Source: Mermis nigrescens
Lineage: Eukaryota > Nematoda > Enoplea > Mermithida > Mermithidae
Direction: 5' to 3'
Assembly (NCBI GenBank): GCA_036768485.1
Contig: JAVLUZ010000273.1
Span: 1,855,669 to 1,919,668, forward strand
DNA length: 64,000 nt
In this document: one piece after another, positions 1-43,149 of the stretch
Numbering within the stretch: the stretch's first letter is position 1
Layout of the letters: each line of letters begins with the position of its first letter
Made by a program: the position numbers and the translations under genes
Notes under the pieces: model-generated
Told to the model about the DNA's origin: nothing
What the model saw: only the letters and a program-made list of their open reading frames with translations
The model's database searches: none

Positions 1-67
1 GGCCTAATGGGGGGTAGCCGCTCCCCCCACCCCTGCGTGCGTACGCCTACATCTGTACCTGTGTACG

Positions 68-68
<1 letters not shown>

Positions 69-135
<67 letters not shown>

Positions 136-153
136 TGTGTGTGTGTGTGTGTG

Positions 154-203
<50 letters not shown>
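69..203. repeat. (TG)n microsatellite
   Basis: An almost pure TG dinucleotide run interrupted by two TAG steps near 135 and 155. The His-Thr and Cys-Val reading frames across it are artefacts of the repeat. The first 60 bases resemble the end of a dispersed family seen again near 10850 (GC-rich text with CGTACGC). Confidence 0.97.
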
Positions 204-205
<2 letters not shown>

Positions 206-453
206 TGTGTACATTTCGTGTGCATCAGTATCGTTTTAATCGAAAAATGGTGTACATTATGAGACCGAAAAATTTTTTTGATGGGAAAATTTTAAGATAT
301 GAAAAACATTTTAAGTACCTCATAAATTTATATTTGATTTAGATTATTATATTATTAAATAACTGAATAATTCAGTCATTATATCAATGTACATCTTTGA
401 TTGCATTTATTTTGATAAGTTGTTTATACTGGTGGTTTCCAGACAAGCACAAC

Positions 454-1100
454 GGCATGATTATTTTGGGGGAAGGTGAAATTTCAAAGTGCGTTTTTGA
501 GTCCAAAAATGGTTGGTACGCATCGAAAACATTGTTTATTGGTGTTTATGACGATGCCCATCTTTCTGAAACATAAAAACGTAAAAAATTACGAAAATAT
601 TTCAAAAAAGTCGAACAAATTGAACAAAATATATTCCAAAGACGAATAAATGGCGTCAAGCGCCGAAAATACTTTTGAGCAAATAGAGAACTGAAAACGC
701 TTAAAAAAGCACCTGTTCTACAAATGTTTAGGGAATTCTTGTAAACTTTGAGGAAATCGCGAATTTTTGAGGGGTGATAATTTTTCTGGGGGTGATAATT
801 TTTCTGGTGTTTAAAACCGCCCAACCCATAGGTGGGCGGCACCAAAATTCTGGGAGGGGGATGCAAAATTTTTCAAAGGTCAAAAAATGGCCTAAAAATG
901 GTGGTATGGCGAAAAACACAATTCTCAATGTCTCTCATCGAGCACTATCCATTCGCATCAAAAAATTGCGAAAAAAATTTCAGAAATTGAGTTCTTGGGG
1001 ATTTTGGTTTCGGGGGATTTTGGTTTCTCGAGTGGTAGGGGGTGCATACCCCTTCAAACCCCCACGCATATGTGTGGTCCAACCCCCCAAGATTACGTAT
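454..1100 (+). repeat. Family Q dispersed repeat, copy 1, split by a family A MITE
   Basis: The stretch from about 454 to 826 matches, in the same order, 45770-46150: an opening about a G-rich end, a GTCGAACAAATTGAAC core, a GCGCCGAAAAT motif, and a closing CGCGAATT followed by a C-rich end. The C-rich tail resumes after 1076, so the family A element at 827-1076 interrupts it. It has no coding capacity. Other copies are near 5450, 8305, 33484 and 45770. Boundaries are approximate. Confidence 0.6.
827..1076 (+). mobile_element. Family A MITE (hAT-like), copy A1
   Basis: About 250 bp with imperfect inverted ends (CATAGGTGGG against CACATATG at the far end). The flanking 8-mers are GCCCAACC (819-826) and GTCCAACC (1077-1084), matching at 7 of 8 bases, as expected for a hAT-type target duplication. 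The core reads as a poly-A/T-rich stretch with ATGGTGGTATGGCG and CGAGCACTATCCATT, found in at least ten copies in this window. It has no ORF of its own. Confidence 0.75.
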
Positions 1101-1121
1101 GGTTGTTTTTGTTTTGTATAG

Positions 1122-1277
1122 CTAAGCGAACAGGGTGGTTTCGCGTTGGGCGATAGTGCAGACGAAACTAAGAAGTTAACCATGACTGAATTTCTGACTC
1201 GACTGGACGACGTTATCCTATTAAAGATTAAGGCGCACATAATCCTCGATGATCCTGCTGGAAATAGTTATATTCAG
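1122..1277 (+). CDS. ZPR1: ZPR1 penultimate coding exon
   Basis: 52 codons open from an acceptor TTTTGTATAG (ending 1121) to a donor GTTAAT at 1278. It encodes a GDSA-containing linker, then the EFL..LDD helix and the [11 protein letters not shown] segment typical of the second ZPR1 domain. Confidence 0.93.
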
Positions 1278-2841
1278 GTTAATAAGCTAGAAACTTGTAT
1301 TTCAATCAAATAGGCTGCTTGCGGCTAGTATGTGATTTATGCAATCTTCACCATTAATTTTAACATACGCATTTATTATTTACACAACTTTACAATTAGA
1401 CCCTCGATCTAAAATGCTAATCTGGTGTAAGCATCGAATGAACAATTTTCTCGTTATGAGCTTCTTTCAATTTGAAATTGCATCAGTTTACATCAGTGCG
1501 AGGGTATTTAATCATTATTGCTTAATAATATTCCATTAAATTTAGTAATTTTCTTGAAAGCGCATCTAAAATATTCGTTTTTATACGAGAAAAATATATA
1601 CGTGCATTTTTGTATACTCGTAAGTCGTGATCATAGTTACATAAATGTTCAGCATGGGAATTCCGGGAAGAGGGGTTAGGCCTAGAAATTTTTCAAAAAG
1701 TGCCTTTTTTGGGCTAAAAACCGGTGGGTACACGTCAAAAACACTGTTTTTTGACGTTTCGGAAATGCTCGTTCTTTTTATAACATAAAAGCATAAAACA
1801 ATTTCGAAAAAAATTGAAAAAAATTGTTAAATTCGACAAAATATGGTAAAAAATGCCGAAAATTTATGACTTTTGCACCAAAAATGTGCTAAAAACGCTT
1901 AAAAAGGCACGCTTTTTACTATTTTTACGAAAAATCGATAATTTTGGAGGGTCGCAGCCATTCTTTGCTGGGGTTCAATTGCCATTCTGAGTGGGAATCA
2001 AAACCCCCAGCCTCCCAGAACACGTATGGTCGTGATGTGAAAGCATGATTAGAGTTGATCTTAGATTTTCTTTGAGCCATGAAATTCTCCAAATATCAAC
2101 CATTCATTATGCTGCATTAATGTATCTGCCTAATTTTCTCTAAGCCAACAGGCACGTAGCTGGCCGTCCTATTTTGGGGGGACTAACACTATTAGGCCAA
2201 AAATAGCACAAAACAACGTTTAAACAGTCCTATTTTTTGATTGTTCTGAAGTTTCGAGGGGGGGGTCGGACCATACTTGGGCGTGGGGGTATGCACCCCC
2301 AGAAATCAAAATACCCCCCCCAGAAACCAAAATACCCCCTCCCCCTAGAATTCAATTTTTGAAATTTTTTCTGTTTTTCGCAATTTTTTGATGCCAATGG
2401 ATAGTGCTCGATTAGAAACGTTGAAAAATTGTGTTTTTCGCCATACCACCATTTTTAAGGCCATTTTTTGACCTTTGAAAAAATTGTGCACCCCACTAGA
2501 ACTTTGGTGGCGCCCACCTATGGTCCGAACCGCCCCCCGTTCCCTCAGAGATACGTGCCTGTAAGCCAATGACATTAATTTCATGACAATGAAATGACTG
2601 CCTCGCATTCGTGCGTTTAGAGTTCCTGGCTTCGCGTGAGTATTTTTAGTTTATTTAATGCCAAATAAAACGAGCTGTTTTTAGTTTATATGTGCAATGC
2701 ACTTCTATGCTGTTTGATAAATTTTAGAGTTTCGCCGCTAATCAAGCAGATGATCAGCTGCTGGTAGAATATTACGAGCGAAATTTTGATCAAAATGAAG
2801 AACTCGGTTTAAACGATATGAAAACAGAGAATTACGAATGA
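1122..2841 (+). CDS. ZPR1: ZPR1 zinc-finger protein, last two coding exons (5' partial)
   Basis: Two exons, 1122-1277 and 2728-2841, join in phase 0 to give an 89-residue C-terminal part of ZPR1. The translated text shows the family's conserved [10 protein letters not shown] segment at the end of the first exon, and the [17 protein letters not shown] tail just before the TGA stop in the second. This is the end of the second ZPR1 domain. ZPR1 binds eEF1A and receptor kinase tails and moves between cytoplasm and nucleus; that role is known for the family, not shown here. The zinc fingers (CxxC) lie upstream of the window. Splice borders are ATAG|CTA, CAG|GTTAAT and TTTTAG|AGT. The gene ends only about 0.9 kb before the dipeptidase start. 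The intron carries family Q, B and A elements. Confidence 0.93.
2149..2561 (+). mobile_element. Family B MITE (hAT-like), copy B1, interrupted
   Basis: Ends are CAGGCACGTAG and TACGTGCCTG in inverted orientation. It is flanked by a perfect 8-bp target duplication, TAAGCCAA, at 2141-2148 and 2562-2569. A family A element (2272-2522) has landed inside it; without that insert the length equals the 174 bp of copy B3. Confidence 0.88.
2272..2522 (-). mobile_element. Family A MITE, copy A2, nested in B1
   Basis: About 250 bp in the orientation opposite to A1. It begins CATACTTGGGCG and ends GCCCACCTATG. It lies exactly where the intact B3 copy has its GGGTCCGACCCC stretch. The flanking 8-mers are degraded (GGTCGGAC and GTCCGAAC). 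Confidence 0.75.
2728..2841 (+). CDS. ZPR1: ZPR1 last coding exon
   Basis: 37 codons plus TGA after the acceptor ATTTTAG. It encodes a [16 protein letters not shown] stretch that matches the end of ZPR1 proteins. A polyadenylation signal follows 72 bases after the stop. Confidence 0.93.
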   Translation, partial: SFAANQADDQLLVEYYERNFDQNEELGLNDMKTENYE

Positions 2842-2912
2842 TACGTTTGACTGATCTTGCTGGATAATGTAAACAATCGTCGATCGTCATGTTGCTTTTA
2901 AATAGTTTCATG

Positions 2913-2918
2913 AATAAA
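2913..2918 (+). promoter_or_regulatory. AATAAA polyadenylation signal of ZPR1
   Basis: A canonical hexamer 72 bases downstream of the ZPR1 stop codon, before the next gene begins. Confidence 0.7.
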
Positions 2919-2999
2919 GTTTATTTCCGATCGTTTTCCTCTCTGAAGTACTTATTATTAAATTTGGATATGCTTTATCAGGATTAAACCAGCAGTCGA

Positions 3000-3174
3000 C
3001 AGGCACGTATCTCTGGGGTGGAAGAGGTTGGGGTGTTCGGACCCCCACAAAATTCAGGAAAATCGGAAAAATAGGACTTTAAACGTTATTTTGTGCTATT
3101 TTTATCCTTTTTGGGCTTAGTCCCTCCAAAATTGGTGTTGGTCCCCCAAAATAGAACGGTCAGCTACGTGCCTG
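3000..3174 (-). mobile_element. Family B MITE, copy B2
   Basis: A 175-bp copy in reverse orientation relative to B1 and B3, with ends CAGGCACGTA and ACGTGCCTG. The flanking 8-mers GCAGTCGA and GCTGTCAA agree at 6 of 8 positions. It lies in the short ZPR1-to-dipeptidase interval, where it could affect the downstream promoter; that is inference only. Confidence 0.75.
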
Positions 3175-3726
3175 GCTGTCAAGCATCATCCATCATCGTA
3201 CTAATAGTGCTGAGCTGACTATGGATGAAGAACAATTTGTGGTGCATTCATGACCTAGAGTTTGATATTTATGTTTTGCACTCCGGTACGCAATATCAAC
3301 AATGATAGCACTATTAACTAATATTAAAGAATAGAAAAATCAAACGTGTTATGATTTCGCGTTGGCCGGAAATGTTTTCATCGACGTGGATGGTGAAACC
3401 TCAAGCTGAGAGAAATTCAGTTTCGAATGGGATTCGAGTTGCGTAGACGAGTATAAAAACTTTCTCTAATGGTTACAAGCTTAATTTCTGTTAAAACAAA
3501 ATTTGAAATGCGTGTGGATTAATGCCATATTCCTTCTTGTTGCGACGGTCATTTTAAAATGTGCAGTTTTTGCTGCATAGGCGTTATTGGACTCGCGCAG
3601 AAAAAGCTTTGCTTTTGATGTTTTTGGATGAAAAGATCGGCGCCTTCGATTTTTAAGCCTTGAAGAACCCTCGTCGATGTTCTAAATTTCTCCAGATAGC
3701 TTCTTCGCCTAGGTGCTTACGAAAAC

Positions 3727-35006
<31,280 letters not shown>

Positions 35007-35303
35007 GCTAGCGTTGGGTTGGAATCATTCTCTTGAGAGTCAATTTGTATTGTTTTATTATTATTTTTCCTCCAATACTTCATCGCTTGCCTTATGTAGA
35101 ATGTTTGCGTTAAATCGTTTTGAGTAACTTTGATATTCCTGTACTACTGCACGCGTGGGCTGGGCGCCTTTTTATGCGATTATCATTTGCATTCCTTAAC
35201 AACCATATCTCATGTGTTAATTTGCTTTTTTCCAATTTCATTGTTTCGCTACTTTTGGTGTACGATGTACCACTATTTATTTACTTGACATGTTGATTAC
35301 TTG

Positions 35304-35309
35304 AATAAA
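35304..35309 (+). promoter_or_regulatory. AATAAA polyadenylation signal of the dipeptidase gene
   Basis: First canonical hexamer after the stop, about 300 bases downstream. A second AATAAA lies near 35372. Confidence 0.55.
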
Positions 35310-35399
35310 ATGCTTTGCTTTAAATATGTGCAGAATTGTTGCTGAAGTTACTTTAATTTGAACCTTACTCGAATAAAGGATCAATAACGATAAATTTTC

Positions 35400-36034
35400 A
35401 CCAATGCAATGAACTTTTATAGAGATAAACTTGAAATCGGAAAACAGACGTGAGAATTTTAAGCTTTTTAACTGCTAAATATGTGGTACGTATTTTCATT
35501 ATTCCCGTGCATTGAGTTGCAAAGTTTTTTCTTTGCATGATATGGTGGATAAACGGCTCTTATATTTCTTGAATAGAACTTCAAATATGAAGCCGTCAGA
35601 CGCGGCAAATCTGGACTGACATTTTTGTATAAGTTTTTGTCACAATTCTGACCTACAATCAGATTATCTAAAATATATCCACTGAGAATTATCAGACAAC
35701 AAAGGTTATCGGACAACACGTAAGGATGTTGAGCCGTAAATCCCACCAGCCGGAGCCCAATATTATTCGGTCGAAATAATCAGTAGCTGAAAAGTTACGA
35801 TTCAGTGAAATCGACAAAGACGCTTCAAAAACAGCTTTTATTCCGAAAATCAAAGTGTGCCGTGCATAATACACGGCGTTGGAAAAAACGCCGAATTGAC
35901 GAAGAAAAGCGTGCGAAACGAGAAGCAACGCGCTGACAGTCACCGGATGCCGAGATAACTCAAAAGGACCCGCAATTTTATTAGTGTTATGTACTTGCGC
36001 GTTTTGTCATTATTGGGGTGAGAAGATATTTGAA
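35400..36034. other. Intergenic sequence with a possible decayed ORF
   Basis: 35723-35945 (+) reads partly like a protein (SRKSHQPEPNIIRSK, then LRFSEIDKDASKTAFIPK, then RRWKKRRIDEEKRAKRE) but is broken by stops and a frame change. It could be a processed pseudogene or chance. 35989-36034 shares TGTCATTATTG.GG with text bordering family C. Confidence 0.3.
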
Positions 36035-36100
36035 CTAGCAAAATAAAAATGCTCCGATTGAACAAAAAAGACGAACATACTTGAGATTGTGGTTTATTAA

Positions 36101-39100
36101 GAGCAACTGCCGTTAAGATTCGCACGGTTTGTACACAGACGGTCCCGATGACATGTCGCAAAAACAAATGAAATTTAGCCCATCGGTAGGCCTTGGCATC
36201 AGATGAAAATGTTTAAAGTAAAACTTTACAAAAATGCTCCTGGGCTTTTATAGCAAGCATCAAAGTTCCGGGTTTTGAATTTTTGCGAAAAATGTCTGTT
36301 TCCGAATATTTCTAATAACTCCGTCAATACTTGTTCGTTTTTCATGAAATTTCGATTACTTTATAGAAAAATGGACGTTCTACTTTCTGATGGAAGTTAT
36401 TTTGTAGTAGTCTCCATTTCAACACATGATATTGAGGCTTATTTAAAAAATTTTGTTGTCCAACTTCAGTCGCATTTTTAGACCTGTAAACGGGTCGTTA
36501 CAACAACGAGAATGGATTTTTTAGATAGAGAAAATCTTACTGATTTTAAAACATGTTTCAAATTTTATGCCCGGTTCACGGTTCTTTTTTAATGCTAATT
36601 TTTTCAAAGTGTCATGGACAACAGGCTTGGTACCTACGTACTCATATGTGCAGATCGAGTAATGAACTGCATAATAATTTTATTCAGTGTAGGCAACTTA
36701 GTGTATTTTAGTTTAAGCTGATCGCAAAATTTGGGTAAACCAACTTTAAAACTTTGCTGGGCCAATTTTTTGATCAACACCAAAAACTGGCTAGGATTTG
36801 GATCGACCTAGTTTTAGTCAAGCAGGACTAAGAAAGGCTACACATGTACATATAGTATTGATTGCAAATTACTTTTCACGAATTATTATCGTCTACGAGT
36901 ATTTCGCAAAATCCTGAGCGTGGAAATTTATTTCCAGTGCTTAATCGAGCAGCCACAAAAAGCTGTTCTAGTCAGCCTACTGTAATAAGGTTTTGCGTAA
37001 TAAAACTTCACGTGCATAATTATCAATTGTTATGACTGTTTTGTGATTGTTGCTTCAACTCTGTAATTGAATGAAAAAATGGTAGCTACCATAGGTGGGC
37101 AGACCGAAATTCTGGGGGGAGTTGCAAAATTTTTCAAAGGCCAAAAAATGGTCCTAAAAATGGTGGTATGGCGATGAGAACACCATTTTTCAACGTTTTT
37201 CATCGAGTACTATCCATTGGGATCAAAAATTTCGACAAAAGCGAAAAAAAATTTTTAAAAAATTGAATTCTGGGGGTACATGTTTTGGTTTCTGGGGGAA
37301 GGGGTATTCGAACTTCTAGGGGATGCATACCCCAACCCCCACTCCCACATGTGAAAGGTACCTATGTATGTATTTATGCATAAGGCTTTGTAAAAAAGAC
37401 CAGCATTTCTAAATAAAGATGAACACAAGAAATAGGCAGTATAATAGATAACAGAATCAAGTTAACGTAATTAAATAATCAGTTTTCATTAGTTGCAGTT
37501 CGGCTATCCTTAGAAGAGATGAAAAAATAGTTAAGCCAGTGACGCGTATCTACATACATTATACCACAGTAAATATCATCAAAACGGACAAAAAATTAAA
37601 TATATAGGTATGTACTTATCTGTATGTCATGTAACGGGGGGTTTAAGGGAATCCTTCTACCCAAAGTTGGCTGTCCCTTCCATCCCCCAGAGCCCAGTAA
37701 ATTTTTGCTCCGTCCCCGGATTTTGGGAAAAAATCGAATTCTTTGGCCGTTTTTAGCTGTTTTTTGGCCGTTTTTGGTCAAAAATCGGAGGTCAGCTACC
37801 CCTCCCCTTAAAAAGTGGCCGGGGACCCCCTATTCTAAATTTAAAGCCATTATATGTCTGTATATAAGTATAAAACATGGGCAGCCACATTCTAGAGAAA
37901 TCTGACAGGTTAAAAATGTCATACATTGATTATCTAGAAATGAGCTTCATAGACAATTTAAACCATCCTAAACGATACGATGCGAGGGTGGGTATTTAGA
38001 AAAAATTTCTGATTTATTTTTTCAGCATCGCACATCATATGACAGTTGAAGACTTGATGCCTTCCAGAAAAACATAGTTGTGGGGAATCTGGATCCCCAA
38101 ATCGATAATTCACGGAAGACTTCATCAGAATCGAATTTTGGGTACCTTTCTTATTCACTTGGCCCCGCCGGACCGGACCCCAAGAATGTTTTTTGCTGCC
38201 TATGATTGCTTCCATACTTTCTATAAGTAGCATTAGTAAAAGAATCAAAATAAAACGAGCGGGATTTTGATGTTATTCCAAAGTATTTCAAAGAAATGAA
38301 AATATGTAGGCAACATTTGTAGACATACATGTTTCACATTACATGTTTAACAGGTTCTGATAAGATTTTGGTCAAAACGCCGAATTTTACTAAGGGTAGA
38401 CTATTCTGGGGTCTGTCAACTTTATTAATAACTTTATTTATCAGTTTATGACACGGTCTCACTGACTGCGCATCTTCTAAAAAAATTTATATTAGCGTGT
38501 GGTTTTTATTCACAGAAGGAATCATCACAAATATAGATGCCCATCTTTGCTAAAATAAGAGACGAACAGTCCTTAAAGTATACCTACCTAATGTTTATGT
38601 ACAACGCATTCTCGACATATTCAAAAATTAGCATAAAAAAAGAACGGTAAACCGGGCATAAAATTTGAAACATGTTTTGAAATCAGTAAGATTTTCTCTA
38701 TCTAAAAAATCCATTCTCGTTGTTGTAACGACCCGTTTACAGGTCTAAAAATGCGACTGAAGTTGGACAACAAAATTTTTTATATAAGCCTGAATATCAT
38801 GTGTTAAAATGGAGACTACTACAAAATAACTTCCATCAGTAAGTAGAATGTCCATTTTTCTATAAAGTAATTATAATTTCATGAAAAACGAACAAGTATT
38901 GATGGAGTTATTAAAAATATTCGAAAACAGACATTTTTCGCAAAAATTCAAAACCCGGAACTTTGATGCTTGCTATAAAAGCCCAGGAGCATTTTTGTAA
39001 AGTTTTACTTTACACATTTTCATCTGGTACCAAGACCTACCGATGGACAAAATTTCATTTGTTTCTGCGACAGGTCATCGGGACCGAATGTGCGAATCTT

Positions 39101-39114
39101 AACGGCAGTTGCTC
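36101..39114. mobile_element. Element E: piggyBac-like non-autonomous element, TTAA target, about 500-bp inverted repeats
   Basis: 3014 bp. Left arm 36101 to about 36620; right arm about 38610 to 39114. Termini GAGCAACTGCCG and CGGCAGTTGCTC are followed by inverted GTTAAGATTCGCAC, TTTACTTTAAA and GGTCGTTACAACAACGAG. TTAA lies at 36097-36100 and 39115-39118, while the same site in D1 reads ATTAAGGATG once, so the duplication is direct. The centre holds a family A copy (37091-37350), a family O copy (37626-37840) and a 96-residue minus-strand frame I do not recognise. No piggyBac transposase domain was seen. Confidence 0.8.
37091..37350 (+). mobile_element. Family A MITE, copy A4, nested in element E
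   Basis: Starts CATAGGTGGGCAG and ends CCCACATGTG. The core is that of A1. The flanking 8-mers are not convincing. Confidence 0.65.
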
Positions 39115-39849
39115 TTAAGGATGCAGAAGGATGGGACTAAGAAAAAGCTACCTCTTGTACATGCCTGAAGTCGCAAAGTCTGTTAAAAATCAGGCTCTCT
39201 AAGCAACGCAAAATATCGAAGTACATTCTGTGGTCTGCAGATTGAAATAAACTGTTAAACCAAAAACAATTGAATTGCAGCAAGTTAGCTATGCAGTAGC
39301 TGTGGGGAGGTAGATGAAGTAAAGTAGGAGCGACTTTATAAGCCAGCTGAATTGAATAGCAAACATCGATACATTCAAGACAATCAAAGAAACCGTTGGC
39401 TTGCAGCAGTTGGAAACGCGTAAGCTTACATACGTGAAACAGACTACGCGTAGGTACGCTTGCATGCCAGCAACGATTTGTTGCATTAAGCAATTGACGC
39501 CAGGTTTGCTTGCTATAATGCTCATGATAACAAAATAAAACACCTTTATAGTTTTCTATCAGTCACGATGTGAAGCAAGTCAGTGTACCGGCTTGCAAGT
39601 AATTTAAAAAAAGTACATTTTAGATCATATTTATACACTTCTATGAGAAGCATTGAAACTTATTTGAAGGAGATTACATTTCGTCAGAGGCCGCAGAATA
39701 CACTTTGTTTTTGGCGTTGCTTAGACAAAGTCTGATCTTTAACAGATTTTGCGGCTTTAGGCATAAACATAGGTAGCTTTTTCTAGTCCCCTCCATTTAC
39801 ATTCTTAATACTCCACACCCAAGTATATTCCTCTTTTTTGTTCAATCGT

Positions 39850-42230
39850 AAGTAAACACATATGGCAGCATGCCACAATAATGACAACAGTCCAAGAACG
39901 CGGAAAACAATATTGTTACGAACATCAGCATTATCTCTTTTAAACAGGACAACTTTACCTTATTTAAACAGATCAAAGCCTTTCAGCATAAACTTTACGC
40001 AAATATCGGGTGTGAAGAATGCTTATGCTCAGACTCGAAATCCTGACGTTACATGTAACATTTTGAAAAAACTTAAGCTTCTGCAACGCTATTAAACTAA
40101 ATTTAATTTTAAGTGCAAACTTTACATAACTACCGGATGCAAAGAAAACATACAGTCAAATTTGTAATCTTGACCTTACAGAACATGATTTGAAAAAATT
40201 CACGTTTTGCAACGCTCTGGAAGTAAAATAAATTTGTTGTGTAAACTACACATTAACAATAAATGAACAGCGCAAACTGTACACAACTACTGGGTGTAGA
40301 GAAAACTAACAGTCAATTCCGTAATTCTGAAATCCTGACGTTACGTAGAACATTTTGAAAAAAAGCTTCCCTAAGGCTCTAGAACTAAAGTCAATTTGCA
40401 GTGTAAACTTTACGCAACCACAGAGTGTAAAGAGGATTTTAGTCGGATTCGTTATTCACATATTACTCTGTTATTACGATTAACATTTATGAAGTAATTT
40501 AGTCTCCACAATGGCCTGAATACAAGTAAATATTAGATGTAAAGCACTTTATAGCCACTATTAAGTGTAAACAAACGCGCTAGACTGGCGTATCACATTT
40601 GATTTCTGGTATATTTTTAGACTTGAGATCACGTCCAGACTCATAATAGGAGAAGTTGGTAGAAAAAACAAGACAAACGCGTTTAACATACCTAAAGTTT
40701 TGACTTTACACCTGAAAAAGCTGAATATTGATGTAAATAAACGCAATTTGCTGTGAAGTGTACCCCTTAGAAAGCGCTTTATTTTTATCCTATTCGACAT
40801 ATCACGACTTTTGAACGGAGAAAGTGGCGAACAAAAAAAACAGGCGAAAACGTATTTTCCATCATCCACAACATTGAAAACTTTAAAAATCTAAACCTAA
40901 CTCCCTATTGAGTGTAAAGAATTTCAGTTTGGGCCAGTTTGTAGCCTTTTAATATTAGTACGTTGATATTTGGAAAACTTCTGTTCCGCAATATATTTGA
41001 GAAATTAACCAATCAAATAGTGGAAAAACGTGTTTTTTCTTCCATTTTACACCCCTAATTTCGAATTTTACACCCTTATAAATAAGTAAATATCCCGTTT
41101 TTTTAAACCCGGTTTGCTGCGACGTATAGCCCTTAAAACGTTCTTTGTTCTTATTTTATTCAAATTGTCCCGACTATCAACCGGAGAAGTTGGTAGAGAA
41201 ATAAAGACGAGACAAGAAAATATTTTTTGTCCAGAAATAATACACGAAATTTGGTATAACATAAATACATGATAAAACAGCGACTGAACAAAAGGACCTA
41301 CAGATCACGGAGTGTGATACAACTATAGTCTGTTTCACACAACTTCGGTCATAAATTTTAAAATTATATACGACAATAAGCTGACGGATTGCGATTATAG
41401 CGTTGATCTGATATATAATTATCGTAACCCTTGGCCTACTGACGATGAAAATATTAGAATTTATGCACGAAGTTACGTGAAACAGACTATAAGTATGCCC
41501 CGGTAATAAAATTGTAAAATCAATGCTTAGTAGCTCTTTTTTGAACAAACCAACGTTAGGAGAAGCGACGACATGGACAGGTATTTTTTAATATCTTTGG
41601 GAAAAGTCGTTGAGGTGAGCATCAGATTAAGTTTAACGTTAAAATTAACATTTAATTAGACAAAACCTTTTTTTACGCCATCCACTTGTGTGTAAAGTTC
41701 AAACCCCTAGATCTAATTTTGTATTGAATGTACAAAAGTTTGCTGGTAAGCAGAAAGTAGCCCTTAAGCCGTAGTACATTTCTGTCAGAAAAAATTCATG
41801 GAACTCATAACCGGAGTTGTTGGCAGACATCAAGAAGGCAAAAACGCAACCAAAATCTGACTTTACAACAGCTAATTTTTACACTCGTTACACTCCCCTC
41901 AAGGACTGATGCGAAATGTAAAAAAAAATTTGAGATTTTATTTCTCTACAATTCTATACCTTTAAAATTGTATGAGGCATGTATGTTGAGTTGTGTACTA
42001 GGTGACTAAAAAACCGTTAAAGATTTGTATATGTTATAACGTTATGCCAAAACTTTACACGCTCATTACACACTCGGTATTGAGTGTATACAAAAAAGTG
42101 CAAAATCTTTTTTGATTATCTATGTTTCTAAAAAAGCGCACCTTCCAGATGTGTCCCGTTATAGCTCTGAAGGGGGGCATATGTTGAGGGTACCCAAGTA
42201 GATAAACGTGATTGTTGATCTTCGGTTATG
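39850..42230 (-). repeat. Family C, inverted copy
   Basis: Reading the minus strand from 42230 gives the family C order: AGCTATAACGGGACAC, GGTGCGCTTTTT, GTGTAATGAGCGTGTAAAG, TTTCTGACAGAAATGTA near 41785, GGTGTAAAATTCGAAAT near 41050, a TCAAAAGTCGTGATATG stretch near 40800, then subunits with GTGTAAAGTTTACAC-like words. The terminal hairpin is degraded (GGGTACCC remains near 42190). A family L MITE is nested at 41324-41491. Confidence 0.65.
41324..41491. mobile_element. Family L MITE, copy L1 (TA target)
   Basis: 168 bp with inverted ends TATAGTCTGTTTCAC and GTGAAACAGACTATA. The outer TA pair may be the target duplication (Tc1/mariner-like). Inner sequence pairs further (CTTCG near left, CGAAG near right). 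Confidence 0.8.
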
Positions 42231-42904
42231 CAGAAATGATGATAACGCGCTGAAATGTCTACCGCACTGCTTGCTAAAATGAGAAGGCATATGACGTAAT
42301 CAGCGCGTGATCTAGACATAAGCGCTGATTATAAATAGAATCGATCATAACTTTCTCAAGGAAAGCTGGATGATTCTTTTTTCATCGAAAGTGGTATTTA
42401 GTCATCTCGCATATCAATGCTGCCATAATAGTTCGCCGCAATTTCGAATTGAATAACTCATTGTTAATTTATAATTTGTTCATGATTTGATTAATAATTT
42501 AATTTATAATTTGTTATTAATTAATTGCCTATGTGTCCATGATGTTCCGTATTTTATATTTACTACGTCATCTTTTCGACATTTTACCCTTGCGTTTATT
42601 ATTATTATTATCATTATTATTAAATTTGCTCTGTATAACGGGTAAACAATCGCATTCATTTTCAATCTGGACTCGTGGTCCAACGTTAATATGCTGCTGA
42701 AATTTCATATTTATCTAGTGAGCTATTTACTACCGTCGCCTAAAAGATCACTGCTATTGAGTGATCTGTATGTCCGCCACGGGTTATAAATTGGAAATTT
42801 GACATTTGCTACTTTATTTAATCCGTCGTAAGTCTTTCATAATTGACTGTACGGCGGAAACCGTACAAGTTTTTGATTTCAGAAAATATTATTAATTTGG
42901 AGTT

Positions 42905-42931
42905 TGTCTGTCTGTCTGTCTGTCTGTCTGT
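42905..42931. repeat. (GTCT)n microsatellite
   Basis: Seven tandem TCTG/GTCT units. Confidence 0.95.
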
Positions 42932-43149
42932 GGAAAAGAAGTTTTCACTGCTCAATGGAATACTCTTCATATTGTGGTCTAAGGAATAACCCGAGCCCCT
43001 GATTCCGAATTTACGATCAAATCGGCCCTTATCGAGCAGCTGAAAATCAAAAGAGATGGGCGATTCCAAAAAGTTATAACAGTTCTAGAGGCTTGGATAC
43101 TTGCCGCAAATCAAAACTTTTACGTCAGTCTATGCCAACTTTTAGTGCT

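Larger units (their letters stand above)
36035..39848. mobile_element. Family D copy 2, split by element E
   Basis: Left part 36035-36100 starts CTAGCAAAATAAAAATGCTCCG; right part runs 39119-39848 and ends near TTGTTCAATCG. Both match D1 in order, with many substitutions. Element E interrupts it at a TTAA. Confidence 0.75.

Noticed and set aside
4..342. Small ORFs of repeated His-Thr or Cys-Val over the first 300 bases
   Set aside because: They are translations of the TG microsatellite.
35723..35945. Protein-like fragments suggesting a processed pseudogene
   Set aside because: Stops and frame changes, no family recognised; kept only as a note in the intergenic entry.
37958..38248. 96-residue minus-strand ORF as a piggyBac transposase
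   Set aside because: It lacks the DDD/DDE pattern and any Cys-rich end of piggyBac proteins, so element E is called non-autonomous.
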